DNA from: Pieris napi
Lineage: Eukaryota; Arthropoda; Insecta; Lepidoptera; Pieridae
NCBI RefSeq assembly: GCF_905475465.1
Contig: NC_062248.1
Coordinates: 6,324,001 to 6,388,000, forward strand
Length of the DNA: 64,000 bases
Direction: 5' to 3'
Part shown: positions 1 through 12,026 of the stretch, in pieces
How the letters are laid out: each line of letters begins with the position of its first letter
How positions within the stretch are numbered: position 1 is the first letter of the stretch
Translations under genes and position numbers: made by a program
Notes under the pieces: model-generated
Told to the model about the DNA's origin: nothing
What the model saw: only the letters and a program-made list of their open reading frames with translations
The model's database searches: none

Positions 1-1875
1 CCACACGTATACATCATAATATGCGTACCGCCAACGGTAATGTTTGCTATTAAAATAAATATACTTTTATAATTTTTCGTATACTTTAGAAATTCCAGCT
101 CATACAGCTTCTTTTGATCACAAAGGCAATGAACAGTATATGTTTTAAGGGATAACGACTGACTGAGCTACGCCAGACTGAATTTCTCAATTAACAACAC
201 AAACGCATTTTAGATTATTAATTTTTCTTGAGATTTTTTAGTGGTTAATGTAACAATAAAAACATTGCCTAAACTGTGTTATTTGTATTTTAATTGACTT
301 GAAAAGGAGGATCGAATTCATTATGTATTTGTTACTGATTGGTAATTAATCAAGTCGAAGGGTCAGAAAGAAGCCGCCCCTTCAATCTTATTAGCGCTGA
401 TTTTTAGCGGACGCTTTTTCCCACAAAACCATGAACCTAATTAAAAAAATAATGTATGTTAGTAGAAGCGTTTTAACTTTAGTTACGACTACAATCGTTT
501 TAAAATTATACCAAATATAATGCTCATACAACTTCCGTAATCCTATTTAAACTCAAATATTTTTTAGTTTATCTAGAGTTTAAAACCAAATAATCTATAA
601 CTTTAGGCTTAGTTTTATCATTATTATTTTACTAGCTAATAAAATGCTCTCTCACTATGTGTTTATCTCAGTTAATATATTAATAATTTAATATATAAAT
701 ATGACTTGGATTTGACCCACGCTACAATTATATATATATAATTTAACAAGCAAAAATAAACGAATAAATAATAATGGTGCAATATTAAAAATACATCAAC
801 TGAACCAAAAATGTCATTGTATTTGCTTCCAGCTTATCTGTGCAATATTAACATGAGTCGTGTTGCCGTGTTCAAAGCTATGTGGATGAGCAAACAGATA
901 TTTGTATCAGTTCACTGTCTTCCACACATCGAGTTGTATTGGCTTTTAAGCATATCAACGAGGTAATGAATTGATTCAGATATGAGCTGGTGGACTGTGC
1001 TAATCGTTAATCATTTCTGGTTTCAACGTTTGTCTTGGGAGTGAACTTGTCGAGTTAGGTGAGCATAGGTAGGATTGATTTTAACTTCTACGGCCTAATA
1101 ATTATGGACCAGTTAGTACGGCATTTGTTACAGTTAGTCGTTACCATGGTAACAAGAATGGTACAAATTAAATTTAAATGTTGTCGTAGTTAAAATTATA
1201 GTAATAATTTAAAAAAATCAAATAAAGTTTTTCTGTTTTTTTTGTGTTTTTAAAACACAATTCTAGGCAGACCGCACTATACCAAAGTACAATTTATTAC
1301 TGCAACTTGTACTCTTATCTTGCCATGTAAAACCGCGCCAATCCGTTACCGATATTTAGGCAAAATACAAATTCTTTCCAATAGAATTCTAGTTTGGACT
1401 GTATTCCTCGAACTCCTAAGTCGCTTTTCATATAAGTCGTACGAAACTTTACGACGTTTTTCCTCGGATAATCTCGTGATATTGGAAGGCTGCATTCAGT
1501 GGGCTGCACAAAATTTTCTATAAGGATAAAAGCAAACAAGATAGCCATCGAACTAATGTTAAAGCTGGGCTATAAAATGCAACGTTATATTTAAAGGACA
1601 GTGATCTGAATGAAACGTTGGAAAAACTACAATATTGGTAAAATGTTGGCAGAGAGGAAAACTTCCGTAGGGAATATGATCTACGGTGACTTGTTTTTAT
1701 TTTTATGGCTGCGTTTAAAACGCTAAATAAAACTGATATTTTTATACCAGGTTATATAACACCAGTATAAATCCTTAGAGGCCTTGGTAGATCAGGCCTT
1801 TTACTTCTGTGTATTAATTTTAATAGTTATCCGGAGTTAAAGCAAAGTCAAATTATTTATTTCAATTAGACTATC
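1..1875. other. AT-rich region with no recognised gene
   Basis: No open frame here resembles a protein I know. A short (TA)n run lies near 729-740. The open frames of 60-80 codons on both strands around 1315-1548 overlap each other and have AT-rich composition, as chance frames do. I see nothing else that can be supported. Confidence 0.5.
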
Positions 1876-1996
1876 TAAAATGGCACTTTTGAACGTCAAA
1901 CAAAATACAAAGAAGATTCTAGTTGCCCCTTCCAAAAGGTAGTTTCGTGTGGAGAAGAATGGGCAAGAAACTCCACACTTACTCTTTTAATATAGG
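1876..1996 (-). mobile_element. LINE-like 3' tail repeat, family C, copy 1 (degraded)
   Basis: Read on the minus strand this is an 'agagtg..gaaactt..' block followed by a 'ttgacgttc' block, the same order as the better copies at 2951-3123 and 58841-59009. The family seems to be the noncoding 3' end of a non-LTR retrotransposon common in Lepidoptera; that assignment is from memory. The copy is short and diverged. It shares with copy 2 the plus-strand landmarks 'gaacgtcaaa' and 'aaactcc'. Confidence 0.45.
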
Positions 1997-2609
1997 TTTA
2001 CAATATTTTGTTTACATTAGTTAAATAATTATATGTGAAGACAATGTACTCTTAGAATAAAACTACTATGCTAAAAAAGTTAGTATACATGTTCCTCACA
2101 TATTTACAAATATCGAAACCGTAGAATATCATTCATTAAAGAGTAATAAAAATAATATAAAAAAAACACAATAAAACAGTGTGTGAGATAAAATAAAATA
2201 ATTACATTTTGTAGTATTATAAATTTTAAAAAAAATGTTAAAGCAAAAAATCAGCAACCATTTTGATTTTGTCCAGCAGATACAAAACATATACATTTCG
2301 GTTTTGGCATTCGTACACAACTCTTCCAATTTTCGTGCATTATGCAGTTTAAACGACCTAGCGCATGCAATATTAATAAAGTAAAAAGAATTTTAGGGCA
2401 ACAATAGAAGTGTCTGGCAAGTAATGAGTAGTATGGCGACCATACGGCGGTAGCCTGCGATTGCTGAAATGTTTCCCATTTTGGCATTCTTTCAAGTTAG
2501 TTAATGTATACAAAACAACGTTGTGAACACTGATACGAGAGTACTTTTTGTGGTATTTACATACTTTCTATTGTAGATTACACCTTTAACAATAAAATTA
2601 TTTAGAAAA

Positions 2610-2635
2610 AAAAATCGACTTTGAAGTCGGTTTTT
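2610..2635. repeat. Short palindrome (12-bp arms, 2-nt loop)
   Basis: The arms aaaaatcgactt (2610-2621) and aagtcggttttt (2624-2635) are complementary except for one T/C position, which would still pair as G-U in RNA. Similar 'aaaccgacttcaaaa' palindromes occur at the edges of lepidopteran repeats (memory, not checked). It is immediately followed by a tandem 18-bp repeat. Confidence 0.55.
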
Positions 2636-2668
2636 GAATACGTGTAAACATTTGAATACGTGTCAACA
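2633..2668. repeat. Tandem 18-bp repeat, two units
   Basis: The unit tttgaatacgtgtaaaca at 2633-2650 is followed directly by tttgaatacgtgtcaaca at 2651-2668, with one difference. It overlaps the 3' arm of the palindrome at 2610-2635. Confidence 0.8.
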
Positions 2669-2950
2669 TTATTTACGGTACCAAAATTTGTGGACAAACA
2701 TGCAAACCTTGTTGACCTTATTACTTTTGTGTCAATTTAAAAATGTCGGTACTTTTTACCTCTAAGTCTTTTGACTTATTTATTTTTAAATAGACACGAG
2801 AGCGAACGGGACAGAAAACTCAATTGTTTCAAATAGCTATTAAATTGTCCTCATCACTCATATATTACTATATATGTAACAATACTTACCCATACTATTA
2901 GAATAGTGGTAAGTATTTATAGTAGGTTAACAAAATGGTACAAAATAATA

Positions 2951-3123
2951 GTCAAGACAAAGTCAAAAATCATTTATTCATAGAGGTAACACAATGTACA
3001 CTTATGAACGTCAAAAAAGAAATATACATTAAATGCTTGTAATTTCACATTTACTGCCACTTTTCAAATCAAGGGCGTAGAACGGGAGAGAAGAATAGGA
3101 AATAAACTCTCCGCCACTCTTTT
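2951..3123 (-). mobile_element. LINE-like 3' tail repeat, family C, copy 2
   Basis: On the minus strand this copy runs from 'aaaagagtggcggagag' through a block ending 'cgttctacgccc' to a tail that reads 'atgatttttgactttg'. That is the layout of a lepidopteran LINE 3' UTR with an oligomeric tail. It matches family C copies at 46098-46246, 58841-59009 and 32188-32265. No coding sequence remains. The LINE clade is not certain. Confidence 0.6.
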
Positions 3124-3535
3124 AAAAAAAATCAATTTTAGTACAGCGGTATTATTAGCGTCATCTAATATCTAAGACAATTGTGAGTCAGCTATTCGCT
3201 TTCACTGTAATATTTTTCCTTTATTTAACATTTGTAACGCAATATACTGCTTGCATATAAAGCAGATAAGCCTTGTGAAATATAAAGCTTTGTTAAACTG
3301 CAAATACGGCAGTGGAGTGTTGTATTCATTAATTTTATTTTCGGAGCTAAACTGCTGGCGTGTTTGCTATTTCTATACTCGAACGCATTATATAAATGTT
3401 GCTTTTATACTGCATTTGATTTAACTTCACAGTTCTGACTGTTGCGAAAAAAAAATTAGCTTTAACTTAAAAAATGTATGTTTAATATGGGGATTTGTAT
3501 GTAATTTATGCTAATGTACTTTTAAAGTAACATCA
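3124..3535. other. AT-rich spacer, nothing recognised
   Basis: I see no coding-like frame or repeat in this stretch between a LINE tail and a SINE. Confidence 0.45.
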
Positions 3536-3765
3536 GTAGTGTTAGCTTCAGCGTATGGCTCTCACTTCTGAGGTCGTTGGTTCGATTTCCGGCTGTGCAC
3601 CAATGGACTTTATTAGTGCGTTAAAGTTTTAACTCGGCATACCGTGAAGTAAAATGACCTGAGGACACCGGCATGTGTCAGACAAGGCTGATCACCTATA
3701 AAATAAAAATGATCAAAGAAACGTGCATACGTTTACATCTGAGGCTAAGACCCATACAGCGTTGT
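3536..3765 (+). mobile_element. tRNA-derived SINE, copy 1
   Basis: The head carries a B-box-like ggttcgatttc near 3579 after 'gtgcgactctca'-type sequence. The body keeps the shared blocks (ccggctgtgcaccaatggac, caccggcatgtgtcaga, ggctgatcac, aatgatca) and ends with a damaged 'ctgaggctaagaccc' block. The A-box region is shortened compared with copy 7 at 39198-39481. It belongs to the same family as ten other copies in this window. SINEs are transcribed by RNA polymerase III and move using LINE machinery. Confidence 0.85.
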
Positions 3766-4496
3766 ATATTATTATTTGAGACCCTCTTATTCATCGAAAC
3801 TTAATCACTCTCATTACGTTATTGCAACTAAAGTATTAATTCATCTCTTTATTTGTATTGTTTTTACCCTGTGATGAAAGATAACAAAATGCATTAATTA
3901 ATATATAATTCTACAATTTTTTTTTTCAAATATTTTGCCATGTATGTGATGTGGGCAACGGGCAACGACGGCCTCAGATATTCACGACGATCACAATTAA
4001 AAACAAAATATTCTTTTTTATCAGCATTTAAGCATATATACTATCATATATAACTTTCTTAATAATTATAATACAAATATAAAAACATTTGTATTAAAAA
4101 CAAAAGATTTCACATTCGGTTAACCTTTAATACTTAATACGCATTAATATTTATGTTTGAAATCATCATTATAGTGATCGCATTTTTATATATTTTATAA
4201 GGTTTATCCACCAAAATTTCAATGCATTTTAATTTTTTAATGCATGTTGTCGTTAAGAATTTTTTAACTAACAATTCTTGGTAATAGTAAATTTAAATTG
4301 TATTTCATTGAATGAAAAATGTTTTATGTTGTAAATCAAAACCGTCGTTCAGCCATCAGTCGACAATTAACTGAGGGTCATAACTCACATATGTTGACGC
4401 CTATTGGACTTAACTGAAAATACCACAAACAGCCGAGCCATCGTTTAAATTGAAACTAATGTTTTACAAAAAGTATTTATATAATTTTTTTATGTA
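3766..4496. other. AT-rich spacer, nothing recognised
   Basis: Low-complexity AT-rich sequence. No coding-like frame and no repeat shared with other parts of the window was seen. Confidence 0.45.
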
Positions 4497-4683
4497 CTAC
4501 GCAAACGGCAGTACTCACCTGATGTTCATATTGCCGCGATCCCAAGTGCGTTGCCTTCCTTTTAAGAATTGGTTTGCTTTTTCCTTGACCCTAAGTCGAA
4601 TTTGTTCGGAAATACTTCAGTGGGCAGCTGGTTCCACATAGTGGTGGTGCGGCAAAAACTGGCTTAAGAAACGCTCAGTTTTT
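4497..4683 (-). mobile_element. CR1-like LINE 3' end, family B, copy 1
   Basis: Minus-strand fragment matching the C-terminal coding end of the better copy at 10441-10738: the block encoding 'MWNQLP', then the 'VFPNQFDLG' block, then the 'ggcaacgcac' block. Here the frame is broken. It ends near 4497 without a clear A-rich tail. An RTE-like fragment lies 54 bp away on the same strand (4738-4863), but the two belong to different families. Confidence 0.7.
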
Positions 4684-4737
4684 CCGTAACCATACAATAT
4701 TTTAAAATATAAAACAACACAATACAAGGTATTTGGT

Positions 4738-4863
4738 CTACAGTGTGTTGAACACATAGGACTCTTCTAGCTTTCTCCACTTATGTCTATCCCGGGTCAA
4801 CTCTATTCCACCCAGCCCCCTCCGTGATTGCAGATCATCCCTCCATCGCCTGACCTGTCTATC
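4738..4863 (-). pseudogene. RTE-like reverse transcriptase C-terminal fragment
   Basis: Read on the minus strand the frame is open for about 42 codons and ends at a stop at 4738-4740. It reads RQVRRWRDDLQ, then GGIELTRDRHKWRKLEESYV. The pattern RRWxDDL..Wx..A.DR..W..LEEAYV is the conserved C-terminal end of RTE-clade non-LTR retrotransposon proteins (family knowledge from memory). Upstream RT domains are absent, so this is a 5'-truncated dead copy. It lies next to a CR1-like fragment. Confidence 0.7.
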
Positions 4864-6159
4864 TCTTTTTTTTACCCTTCTTGGGACTACTATTTAGTAG
4901 TGAATCTTCTCTATTTCTCAAGACTTGCTCTTGTCATACTTACAAAAATAGAGTATTTGCGACCTACATCAAAACTATGGGAAGGATTTGACGTGCATGT
5001 GGAGAAACCTTTGGACTGATCGCTCATTCTTGACAAAACCCCTACGAAACGTTATACCATGATAAATAAACTTATCAAAACGAAATATTTAATAAGGCCA
5101 ATAAATAAAAGGATTTTTTGCTAAAGAGGCATTCAGATTTTTTCACACCTCACTATGATAATTATAAATTTTAATAAAAATCTTATCGAAATATAAATTT
5201 CAATGAAATATAAGATTACACGGAATAGTCGTACAACATGATGGATGTTAGGAATAAAAATTCATTTCTTGAAACCACTTGACTTAATTCCAAGTACTAA
5301 TTGACCTTCCACGTTTCACTTTTCATTAGCCTTATATACGTGAACTACCTACTTTCTGGTAACGGACTCAAAATGTTGATTTTTATATAATTATTTAATT
5401 GACGTTGTTGCGAATGCTTATTTACACTTCTCACCTGAATAGTTTCAGGGAAGTGAGCAATTAATTCCCTCAGTCTAGTCACGAAAATTTTTCATTTTAA
5501 TTAAAGCTCCGACCGTAGGATCGCCGGCTAATTAACCCATTAAAACACAGACTGTACTTTCATTTTATCTTTTTTCCTTTAACGTTCACTTTCTTGCAAT
5601 TTTCGAAATGAAAATAGGAATAAGTCGGGAACAGACAAAAGCGCGCACTGCATCGCTAACCTACTTGCTTTTGTGCGGCTCAAATTACCCCATTACTGTT
5701 TGACAGATCCAGGTCTATTCTTTTAGTCTTCCGTCATTAAAAAGGGATAAAAATCCAAGGTTTACAAGATCTTAAACGACCCTTTACGTCAATTCCCCCG
5801 AGATAAAGTCGAGCACTTAATATTGTTAAACAGATGAAAGAAGTTATGAAATGAAATTAAATTTCTTCGAGAAACAACTAAGTATCAAGGAGCGTTTTAA
5901 ATTAAGAAATTCTAGGCAGCGTTCTTACTTAATTATGGTATTAAAATGTTTTTACCGTTATGATTCGTTAATAAAAACACGTTGATATTTATAAAATAAC
6001 GCTCGGCCAGGACGCGTTATTATTTATTTTGTAAGCGAGAAAAATCCTGACAATATTTCAAACGGGCGCACTAGTTTTGTCAATAGGAATTAGGCTGTAT
6101 TTTGAGGGATGCCTTTATTTTACTGGGGAAAAATATAAAAAAGGTTTTGTTAAAACGCG
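4864..6159. other. AT-rich spacer, nothing recognised
   Basis: I could not identify genes or repeats here. Short open frames have no recognisable domains. Confidence 0.45.
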
Positions 6160-6370
6160 AGCTGAAACTTGTTGCCGTCATAAAAGCGGGCGACGAAACT
6201 CCCTAGACAATAGCACATGTCAGCGGAGGTAAGGCTGCGTGCACAAAGCGAGTGCCTGCGAGTACAGTCAACAAGACAAGCGGGTGGAGCTGCGATCATC
6301 TGAATGACGAAGCAATTACGTGCATTCAACCCGGAACGCAGTCAGTCGCGGCAAGTGGTGAGATTGGTTT
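6160..6370 (+). promoter_or_regulatory. CpG-rich patch, possible promoter or first exon
   Basis: This 200-bp block is visibly richer in G, C and CpG than its surroundings. It contains an arthropod initiator-like TCAGT at 6342-6346 and two donor-like sites on the plus strand: GTAAGG at 6229-6234 and GTGAGA at 6358-6363. No coding sequence begins inside it. It could be the 5' noncoding exon of a gene whose coding exons lie outside the window, or simply a GC-rich patch. This is inference from composition and short motifs only. Confidence 0.2.
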
Positions 6371-8246
6371 CAATAAAAGCACAATCCCTCCCCCATGTTT
6401 TTCTTTCACCACTCAACTATAAACGGTTATTCACTCCGAACACTGTCATTACTTAGTCTTAATAAGCCTTGTGAATTAACAGGATTTTCTTTTTTCCAGA
6501 TAGCTGCCAGTTTTCCTTCGACTCAACGTTTGAAGGTACAGTCGATTTCACTTACTTTAGCTCCAAGCGCACGGAAACTGAAATAAAATTTGTGTAATTA
6601 ATAACTTGAAGCGCTCGTAAAAATCATCAAAGGCGTAAATTGTGAAACAAGAGGGGCTTAAATCGGTTCGCGGCACGTGCTAGCCCAAGAAAAACCTTCG
6701 CAATCATTAATGCGCGCTCAAAATGCCGGCGGCCGCGTTGATTAATCATCTGTTATGATGAATAGCATCCACAAAAGATATTCTCGCTTTTTAATCTGAA
6801 CTCGCCCTTATAAAAATACGAAATTAAAAACAAACAGCAGATAATGTGCATGCTATTGGATTGCAAGATTATTTTGTTATTCGTGCACATTACCTTTTGT
6901 ACAGTTTATTTCCGGTCTATTTTCACTAACATGAACGTTACACAATTGGAAATATTTCCACATGTTGCTAGACTTTAACAAAGAGCTTTCATTATTTTGT
7001 ATAATAATATTTTAAAGCCACTGCGTTACCGGTGTTCTGAATTCTTTGTTAAAATTACTATTGTGTCGAAAATCAATTGGTATAGGTTGTAAACTATGTT
7101 TATGTTTAATATATTATGAGTGATAAGTATATATATCAACGATCAAATTTAGAAATATGATTATCGGTAAAAATATTAAATTAAACCTTATTCTAAACTA
7201 TTCTTAATATAAATAATCATCGTTTATTAATTGCATGTTAGGATACAGTTAAACCGAATTCGTTTTTGTTTAAAGAAAAGCCTTGACTACTACGAGTACT
7301 TTTCCCTACGTAGACACAGCGGACATCAATAATGTAAACAAATTGTAGCCCCTGCTAGAACCAAGAAATGACTCGAATCCAAATGACATTTGTTTATGCG
7401 ACTTGAATCGAGCATACTCTAACTGATTGCATCATTCATTGAGTCGTTTGACGAACGAGTCCAACAATTTATGTCCAAATAAGCTGTTACTCATATTACG
7501 GGGGGCGTTTTAAATGTTTTTAAGATGCATAGTGGCCGCCCAGTGACTCATTGAGCGAATTTAATACGTTGAGTGCACCTATTTTAAAAGCAGTTTTAAA
7601 TGTCCACGAGATTGATCGCGAGGATCGGGTGGCTAATGTCGGGATTGCATTAATTTATCGTTTGTTTATGTTCCAAGTTTAAACGGCAAATATTAATATT
7701 AACTCAGTGTTAAGTAGAAATTATGATTGGAGGGGAAGCTTGGTCTAGTTAAAATAATTGCGTTAGTTACATCACATGAAGTTAGTAGACATTTATCTGT
7801 ATTTGCGGAGTCCCGTTGAGATATATTTGGCCTAATATTGACCTCGGAGTGTTTCAATTTTCATTAATCTCTCATAATGGCCTTTAGTAGTCTATTTTAG
7901 TCAAATGAGACATTACTGCGTAGGTGGGCGTGGACTTCGACTCATTCACCTGTCACCTATTGTAATGAATATCTAGAAACAACATTGTCTATTTAATTAG
8001 TAGATAAGATTCACTAGTATAGTCTTTTTCGGCCAAATTGTGTTTACAATTTGTTAATACGAGACCTTAGTTAAAATGGTCCAATTAGACCGTAGGTAGC
8101 ATTAGATTTTTTTATGATTAAGGGGGTGAAAAAATACGCAATTAATAGAAGATTATATGTTATTACATAGTCATAAAAAATAATTAATTTATTAACAAAA
8201 AACAAATTATACGAATACACTATGTCACACTAAAATAAACATAAAT
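6371..8246. other. Non-repetitive spacer, nothing recognised
   Basis: A further moderately GC-rich stretch lies around 6660-6740. I find no gene or repeat that I can support in this 1.9-kb interval. Confidence 0.4.
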
Positions 8247-8528
8247 CAGTGGCGCTACAACCTCTAGGTCTGGGCCAAGACTTCTGAATCTGTTTCATGA
8301 TCATTTTTCAATATAATAGGCAAGTAGGTGATCAGCCACCTTTGCCTGACACACGCCGTCGACTTTTTGGGTCTAAGACATGTCGGTTTTCTCAGGATGT
8401 TTTCCTTCACCGTTCGGGCGAATGTTAAATGCGCACATGGAAAGAAAGTCTTTGGTGCACAGCCGGGGATCGAACCTACAACCTCAGGCATGAGAGTCGC
8501 ACGCTGAAGCAACTAGGCCAACACTGCT
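8247..8528 (-). mobile_element. tRNA-derived SINE, copy 2 (near full length)
   Basis: On the minus strand it begins agcagtgttggcctagttgc (A-box-like) and continues to a B-box-like ggttcgatccc, then the body and the 3' end 'aggttgtagcgccactg' followed by an ATTT-type tail at the insertion side (8240s). About 282 bp. The tRNA-like head, the anonymous body and the short A/T tail are the standard layout of a tRNA SINE. It resembles lepidopteran SINEs of the Metulj type by memory, but the name is not verified. Confidence 0.9.
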
Positions 8529-9156
8529 CATTATTTATCACACTCCTGGTGTATAAATACTGTATTTTCAGAGCCTGCGACATAATGCGAATAATATATT
8601 AAATAGTATGTATTGAATTTTAATAATTTCCTACAATTATGTACAAAATCCAAAACTTAACTCAAGTAACCAACCAACCGTAAGATTTAATATCCTTGAT
8701 AGTGTTCAATACGGAATTATGACTTGATTATTAATATGCACCTAAGACCTTCTACCGTCCAAACTGTAAAACATATACGGATCAGAATGAAGAGTGAATT
8801 TTGAAAATCCTGCACTACATTTAGTGAACACTACTAAAGGCTTTCAGCTCAATATTTTGACAAGAAAACATAAAACTCCACGTTTCATCTCACAACACCA
8901 TTTGACGAAAGGTTTCACTGTAAAGTATCCGAGAAATAGTGTGCAAGTACCCTCTAAAAGTTATGTTTCTTGTTTACGGTGGACGGAGAAAATTACTACA
9001 CTGTTATGTAAGAGTTGCGAACTTTCTTCAATCTTCATATCTGCTTTCAAAAGTTTATCATATTAGAAACTTACAGAGTTTCTTGATGCGCTAATCTACA
9101 TATTACTACTTTAATTACTGGCCCGAATTAAAAAGTTATTTCTATTTGGAATAGTC
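8529..9156. other. Spacer with one unrecognised open frame
   Basis: A 90-codon open frame at 8794-9066 on the plus strand shows no motif, domain or splice context that I can recognise. I treat it as chance. Nothing else is visible. Confidence 0.4.
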
Positions 9157-9211
9157 AGTTTATTAACTTAAGCAATGTTATGTTATGTTACATTGCTTAA
9201 GTTAATAAACT
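9157..9211. repeat. Perfect 22-bp inverted repeat (hairpin)
   Basis: The left arm agtttattaacttaagcaatgt (9157-9178) is matched exactly by its reverse complement at 9190-9211, with an 11-nt loop. Perfect arms of this length imply a recent origin or selection. The stem is about the length of a small-RNA duplex, but I see no other sign of a microRNA precursor. Confidence 0.85.
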
Positions 9212-9380
9212 TAGTTATAAAGCAGAACCAAAGCAGATAAAATTGTGGACCACACTTAAATAAAAACTGTGTAAGACTAATATTTAGTTTTAAATATATT
9301 AGAGAAAAATCCTTAAGAATCCCTTCTCTCTATTGAACATAACCTCTGACATTTAAAAAGGCGAAAATATTATATATTTA

Positions 9381-9791
9381 CTAGCTGCCCCCGCGAACTT
9401 CGTTTTCCTTAATACCTTGCCTACCTCTTTAGTACATACCAACATGAAAACTTTTTAGGTATTTCTGTGATTTTTCTCTATATAAACCCCAGAGTTCAAG
9501 TTATAAGTTCTTAACTAACAAATAGGGGTTGATCGTAGAGGATAGATGAAAATTACGGATTATACGTATTTTTGTATGCTGTATCATAAAAAAATAAAAA
9601 CAAATGTTTTGTCTAAAAGATAATAAATAAAATTTTGGGGCGGACACCCCTTATCATTTAGGGTTTGAAAGATAGATAGTAGCCGATTCTCAGACTTACT
9701 GAATATGCATAAAAAACTTCATAAGAATCGGTCGAGCCGTTTCGGAGGAGTATGGGAACGAACATTGGGACACGAGAATTTTATATATTAG
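9381..9791 (+). mobile_element. Interspersed repeat, family G, copy 1
   Basis: The block begins ctagctgcccccgcgaactt and ends near 'acgagaattttatatatta'. It shares ordered landmarks with the copy in the opposite orientation at 25761-26227: 'cggaggagtatggga', 'cgaaacggctcgaccgat' type sequence, 'agacttactgaatatgcat' and 'ggcggacaccccttatca'. No coding sequence is seen. Repeats of this type are common in insect genomes. Its class (LINE tail, Helitron or other) cannot be settled from two copies. Confidence 0.75.
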
Positions 9792-10154
9792 ATGTGTCAA
9801 ACGTGTCGTTTATTATTATTATGTGTGATATAAGATCCAATTAGGAATAATACACATTGCTTTAACCTTTGCTAAACGTGTGGGTATCAGTTTTCAACGT
9901 CTTTAGAGCAATAATTGCTACGCCACGAATAAATACAGGTTTTTATATCACTTCATAATAGACTTTATGTCGTAAGAAAGCAGCGAGTCGAATTTTAAAC
10001 AGTTGGTGGCTGACGATATAACGTCACTTACGTCATTTTTTGGAAAGAAGCGATATCAAAAATATAAAATTACAAATGCGGAGTAGTTTAAATTTATTTA
10101 TTTATAGCCTTATATCAGAAATACAAAATATATACATTATAACTATTGTTTTTC

Positions 10155-10340
10155 TTAATCTACGATAACTCGTTCTGTGTGCCTACTGGCAAAGCCCTCC
10201 CTCATTGTCCTCCATTTTTCCTTATTGTATACCAATCTCGTCCAGGTCTTAGTCTTTCCAGCCATTTCCATGATTTCATCGGCCCACCTTTTAAATTGCC
10301 TACCTTTCTTTCTTTTATAGCCCCTTGGTTCCATAGTGTT
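10155..10340 (-). pseudogene. RTE-like reverse transcriptase C-terminal fragment, frame intact
   Basis: Minus-strand frame open from about 10335 to the stop at 10155-10157. It reads MEPRGYKRKKGRQFKRWADE, then IMEMAGKTKTWTRLVYNKEK, then WRTMREGFASRHTER. The pattern KRWADEI..AGK.WTRL..NKEKWR.M.EGF is the conserved tail of RTE-clade LINE polyproteins (family knowledge). No upstream RT domain is present, so it is a 5'-truncated copy. The lack of stops over 60 codons suggests it is fairly young. It is clearly different in sequence from the fragment at 4738-4863. Confidence 0.75.
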
Positions 10341-10440
10341 AAATGAAGAGCATGTCGTAAATCAATAAACCCGAATAAAAGAAACATAACTTTTAAAGGG
10401 TACATGCACACTATTTCTCAGGATACTTTACATTAACTTT

Positions 10441-10738
10441 TCGTCGAGACAGAATACGAAATTCCACCCGTATCACCTCGACGTCCGCCGTTCCACAACT
10501 GAGTGTTTTTCAAGGCAGTTTTTGCCGCGCACAACCACTATGTGGAACCAGCTGCCCACTGAAGTATTTCCGAACCAATTCGACTTAGGGTCCTTCAAGA
10601 AAAGAGCGTACCAATTCTTAAAAGGCCGGCAACGCACTCGCGAGCCCTCTGGCATTGAGAGTGTTCATTGGCGGCGGTATCACTTCACATCAGGTGAGCC
10701 TCCTGCCCGTTTGCCCCCCGTTCTATAAAAAAAAAACG
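10441..10738 (+). mobile_element. CR1-like LINE 3' end, family B, copy 2 (best copy)
   Basis: Dead-on-arrival 3' end of a non-LTR retrotransposon. The frame is open without interruption from 10441 to a stop ending near 10728. It reads FLPRTTTMWNQLPTEVFP, then NQFDLGSFKKRAYQFLKGRQ, the typical C-terminal tail of ORF2 RT proteins. The 3' end has a short A-rich tail after 'gttctat' at about 10727-10738, not a long poly(A). Eleven further pieces of the family occur in the window. I assign it to CR1 or a near relative (Zenon-like) from memory of lepidopteran repeats; the clade is not verified. Confidence 0.8.
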
Positions 10739-12026
10739 CAAAATATGACGTGAAGAGTGGCTGGCTACTTTCTTAGCTACAAAATGTACATAATTAGAAA
10801 AGTTTCTACGAGCAAGTCGTCGTCTGTCACTGCCTGACACCGCCCTCATGTCCGGATGCGAATTATAATTTCACCGAACAAATTATTTACAAATTATTAT
10901 TAATGTTTCTTGTTTTTCCTGCAGTATTATCCACTCTGATTTTATGGTTCGTGACATGTATTACATTTTAGAGAAAATTAACGTGAGTGAAATCTTAAAA
11001 CGTCTTCTTCGTTTGCTGAAAAAGATAAATCGTTAATCAAGTCAAAATTAAAACAATACCTACATCTTACTGACATTTAATTACAAGAACACTAGAAACT
11101 TCAATTGAATTACAGACTTAATTAACTAGTTTAATAGACAAACTAATCCCTTACCTTACTTATCCCGTAGTTCGTTTAACTGTGCTCTGTAATAATTTAT
11201 TAACCCCAGTAACATTAAAAGAAATTATAGTTAACAGTCACGACGTTTCGTGTTCTATAGTAAAAACTTTTCGATACTTTTGTCAAGTAATTACATACAT
11301 CAAAACGATATCGTCAATCCTCCAGCAAAAACGCACAGATTTTTCATTAGGTATAGTTTAACACGAATACAGACAATTTGTTTTCGTGCTGATTCCAAAA
11401 GCGCCCACCGCGCGTTGCTCAAGTTTCCTGAGCACAAAAATGTTTTATGCAATTACTATATGAAAAACATTGTTCATTCTATTAGACTTAGTATATAGTT
11501 ATTTAACTTAACATGTGAAATTTAGAAAATTTAATGCGTCATGCATATACTGAATTTTATTGCCACCGTTACGAGGTTACAACGTCTTGAAACTAACTAA
11601 AGAACTTTACAATATCGTGTTATAAAAATGGCAATATTTGGCACGACATCCCGTCAACGCATTACTTGCTTAAATGAGTGTAATTACGAAAGTTTTTATT
11701 ACCAAGTGCGCGCCAAAAGCGCCATCTACTATCGTGTTCCATTTCAACGACGTGGAAGCTATGCCAATGTCTTTAGAAGTTATGCATATGTTAAGTGTGA
11801 ATACAATACGCACTTAATGTTTTATAGTTTTGTCTAGACTAATTATATTCTGTACAATATTTTACTATACATTTCAATACATTATTAATTGATTGCTTCA
11901 GTGGATTATAGTTTGTTAGCTTTCTCAGCCATTTTTTTTGCCAATTGTCATGTATGGAGGTTATAATTAATAGGTTACAAGGAGGTTAAAATTAGAACTC
12001 CTTGTCCGTAGTACTTTAAAGATAAC
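10739..12026. other. Spacer with unrecognised short frames
   Basis: Open frames of 82 codons (11250-11498) and 69 codons (11628-11837) on the plus strand have no motif I recognise. The second is somewhat GC-rich in its middle (11700-11760). I see no repeat shared with the rest of the window. Confidence 0.4.

Noticed and set aside
8794..9066. 90-codon open frame on the plus strand
   Set aside because: No motif, no splice context, AT-driven composition; nothing distinguishes it from a chance frame.
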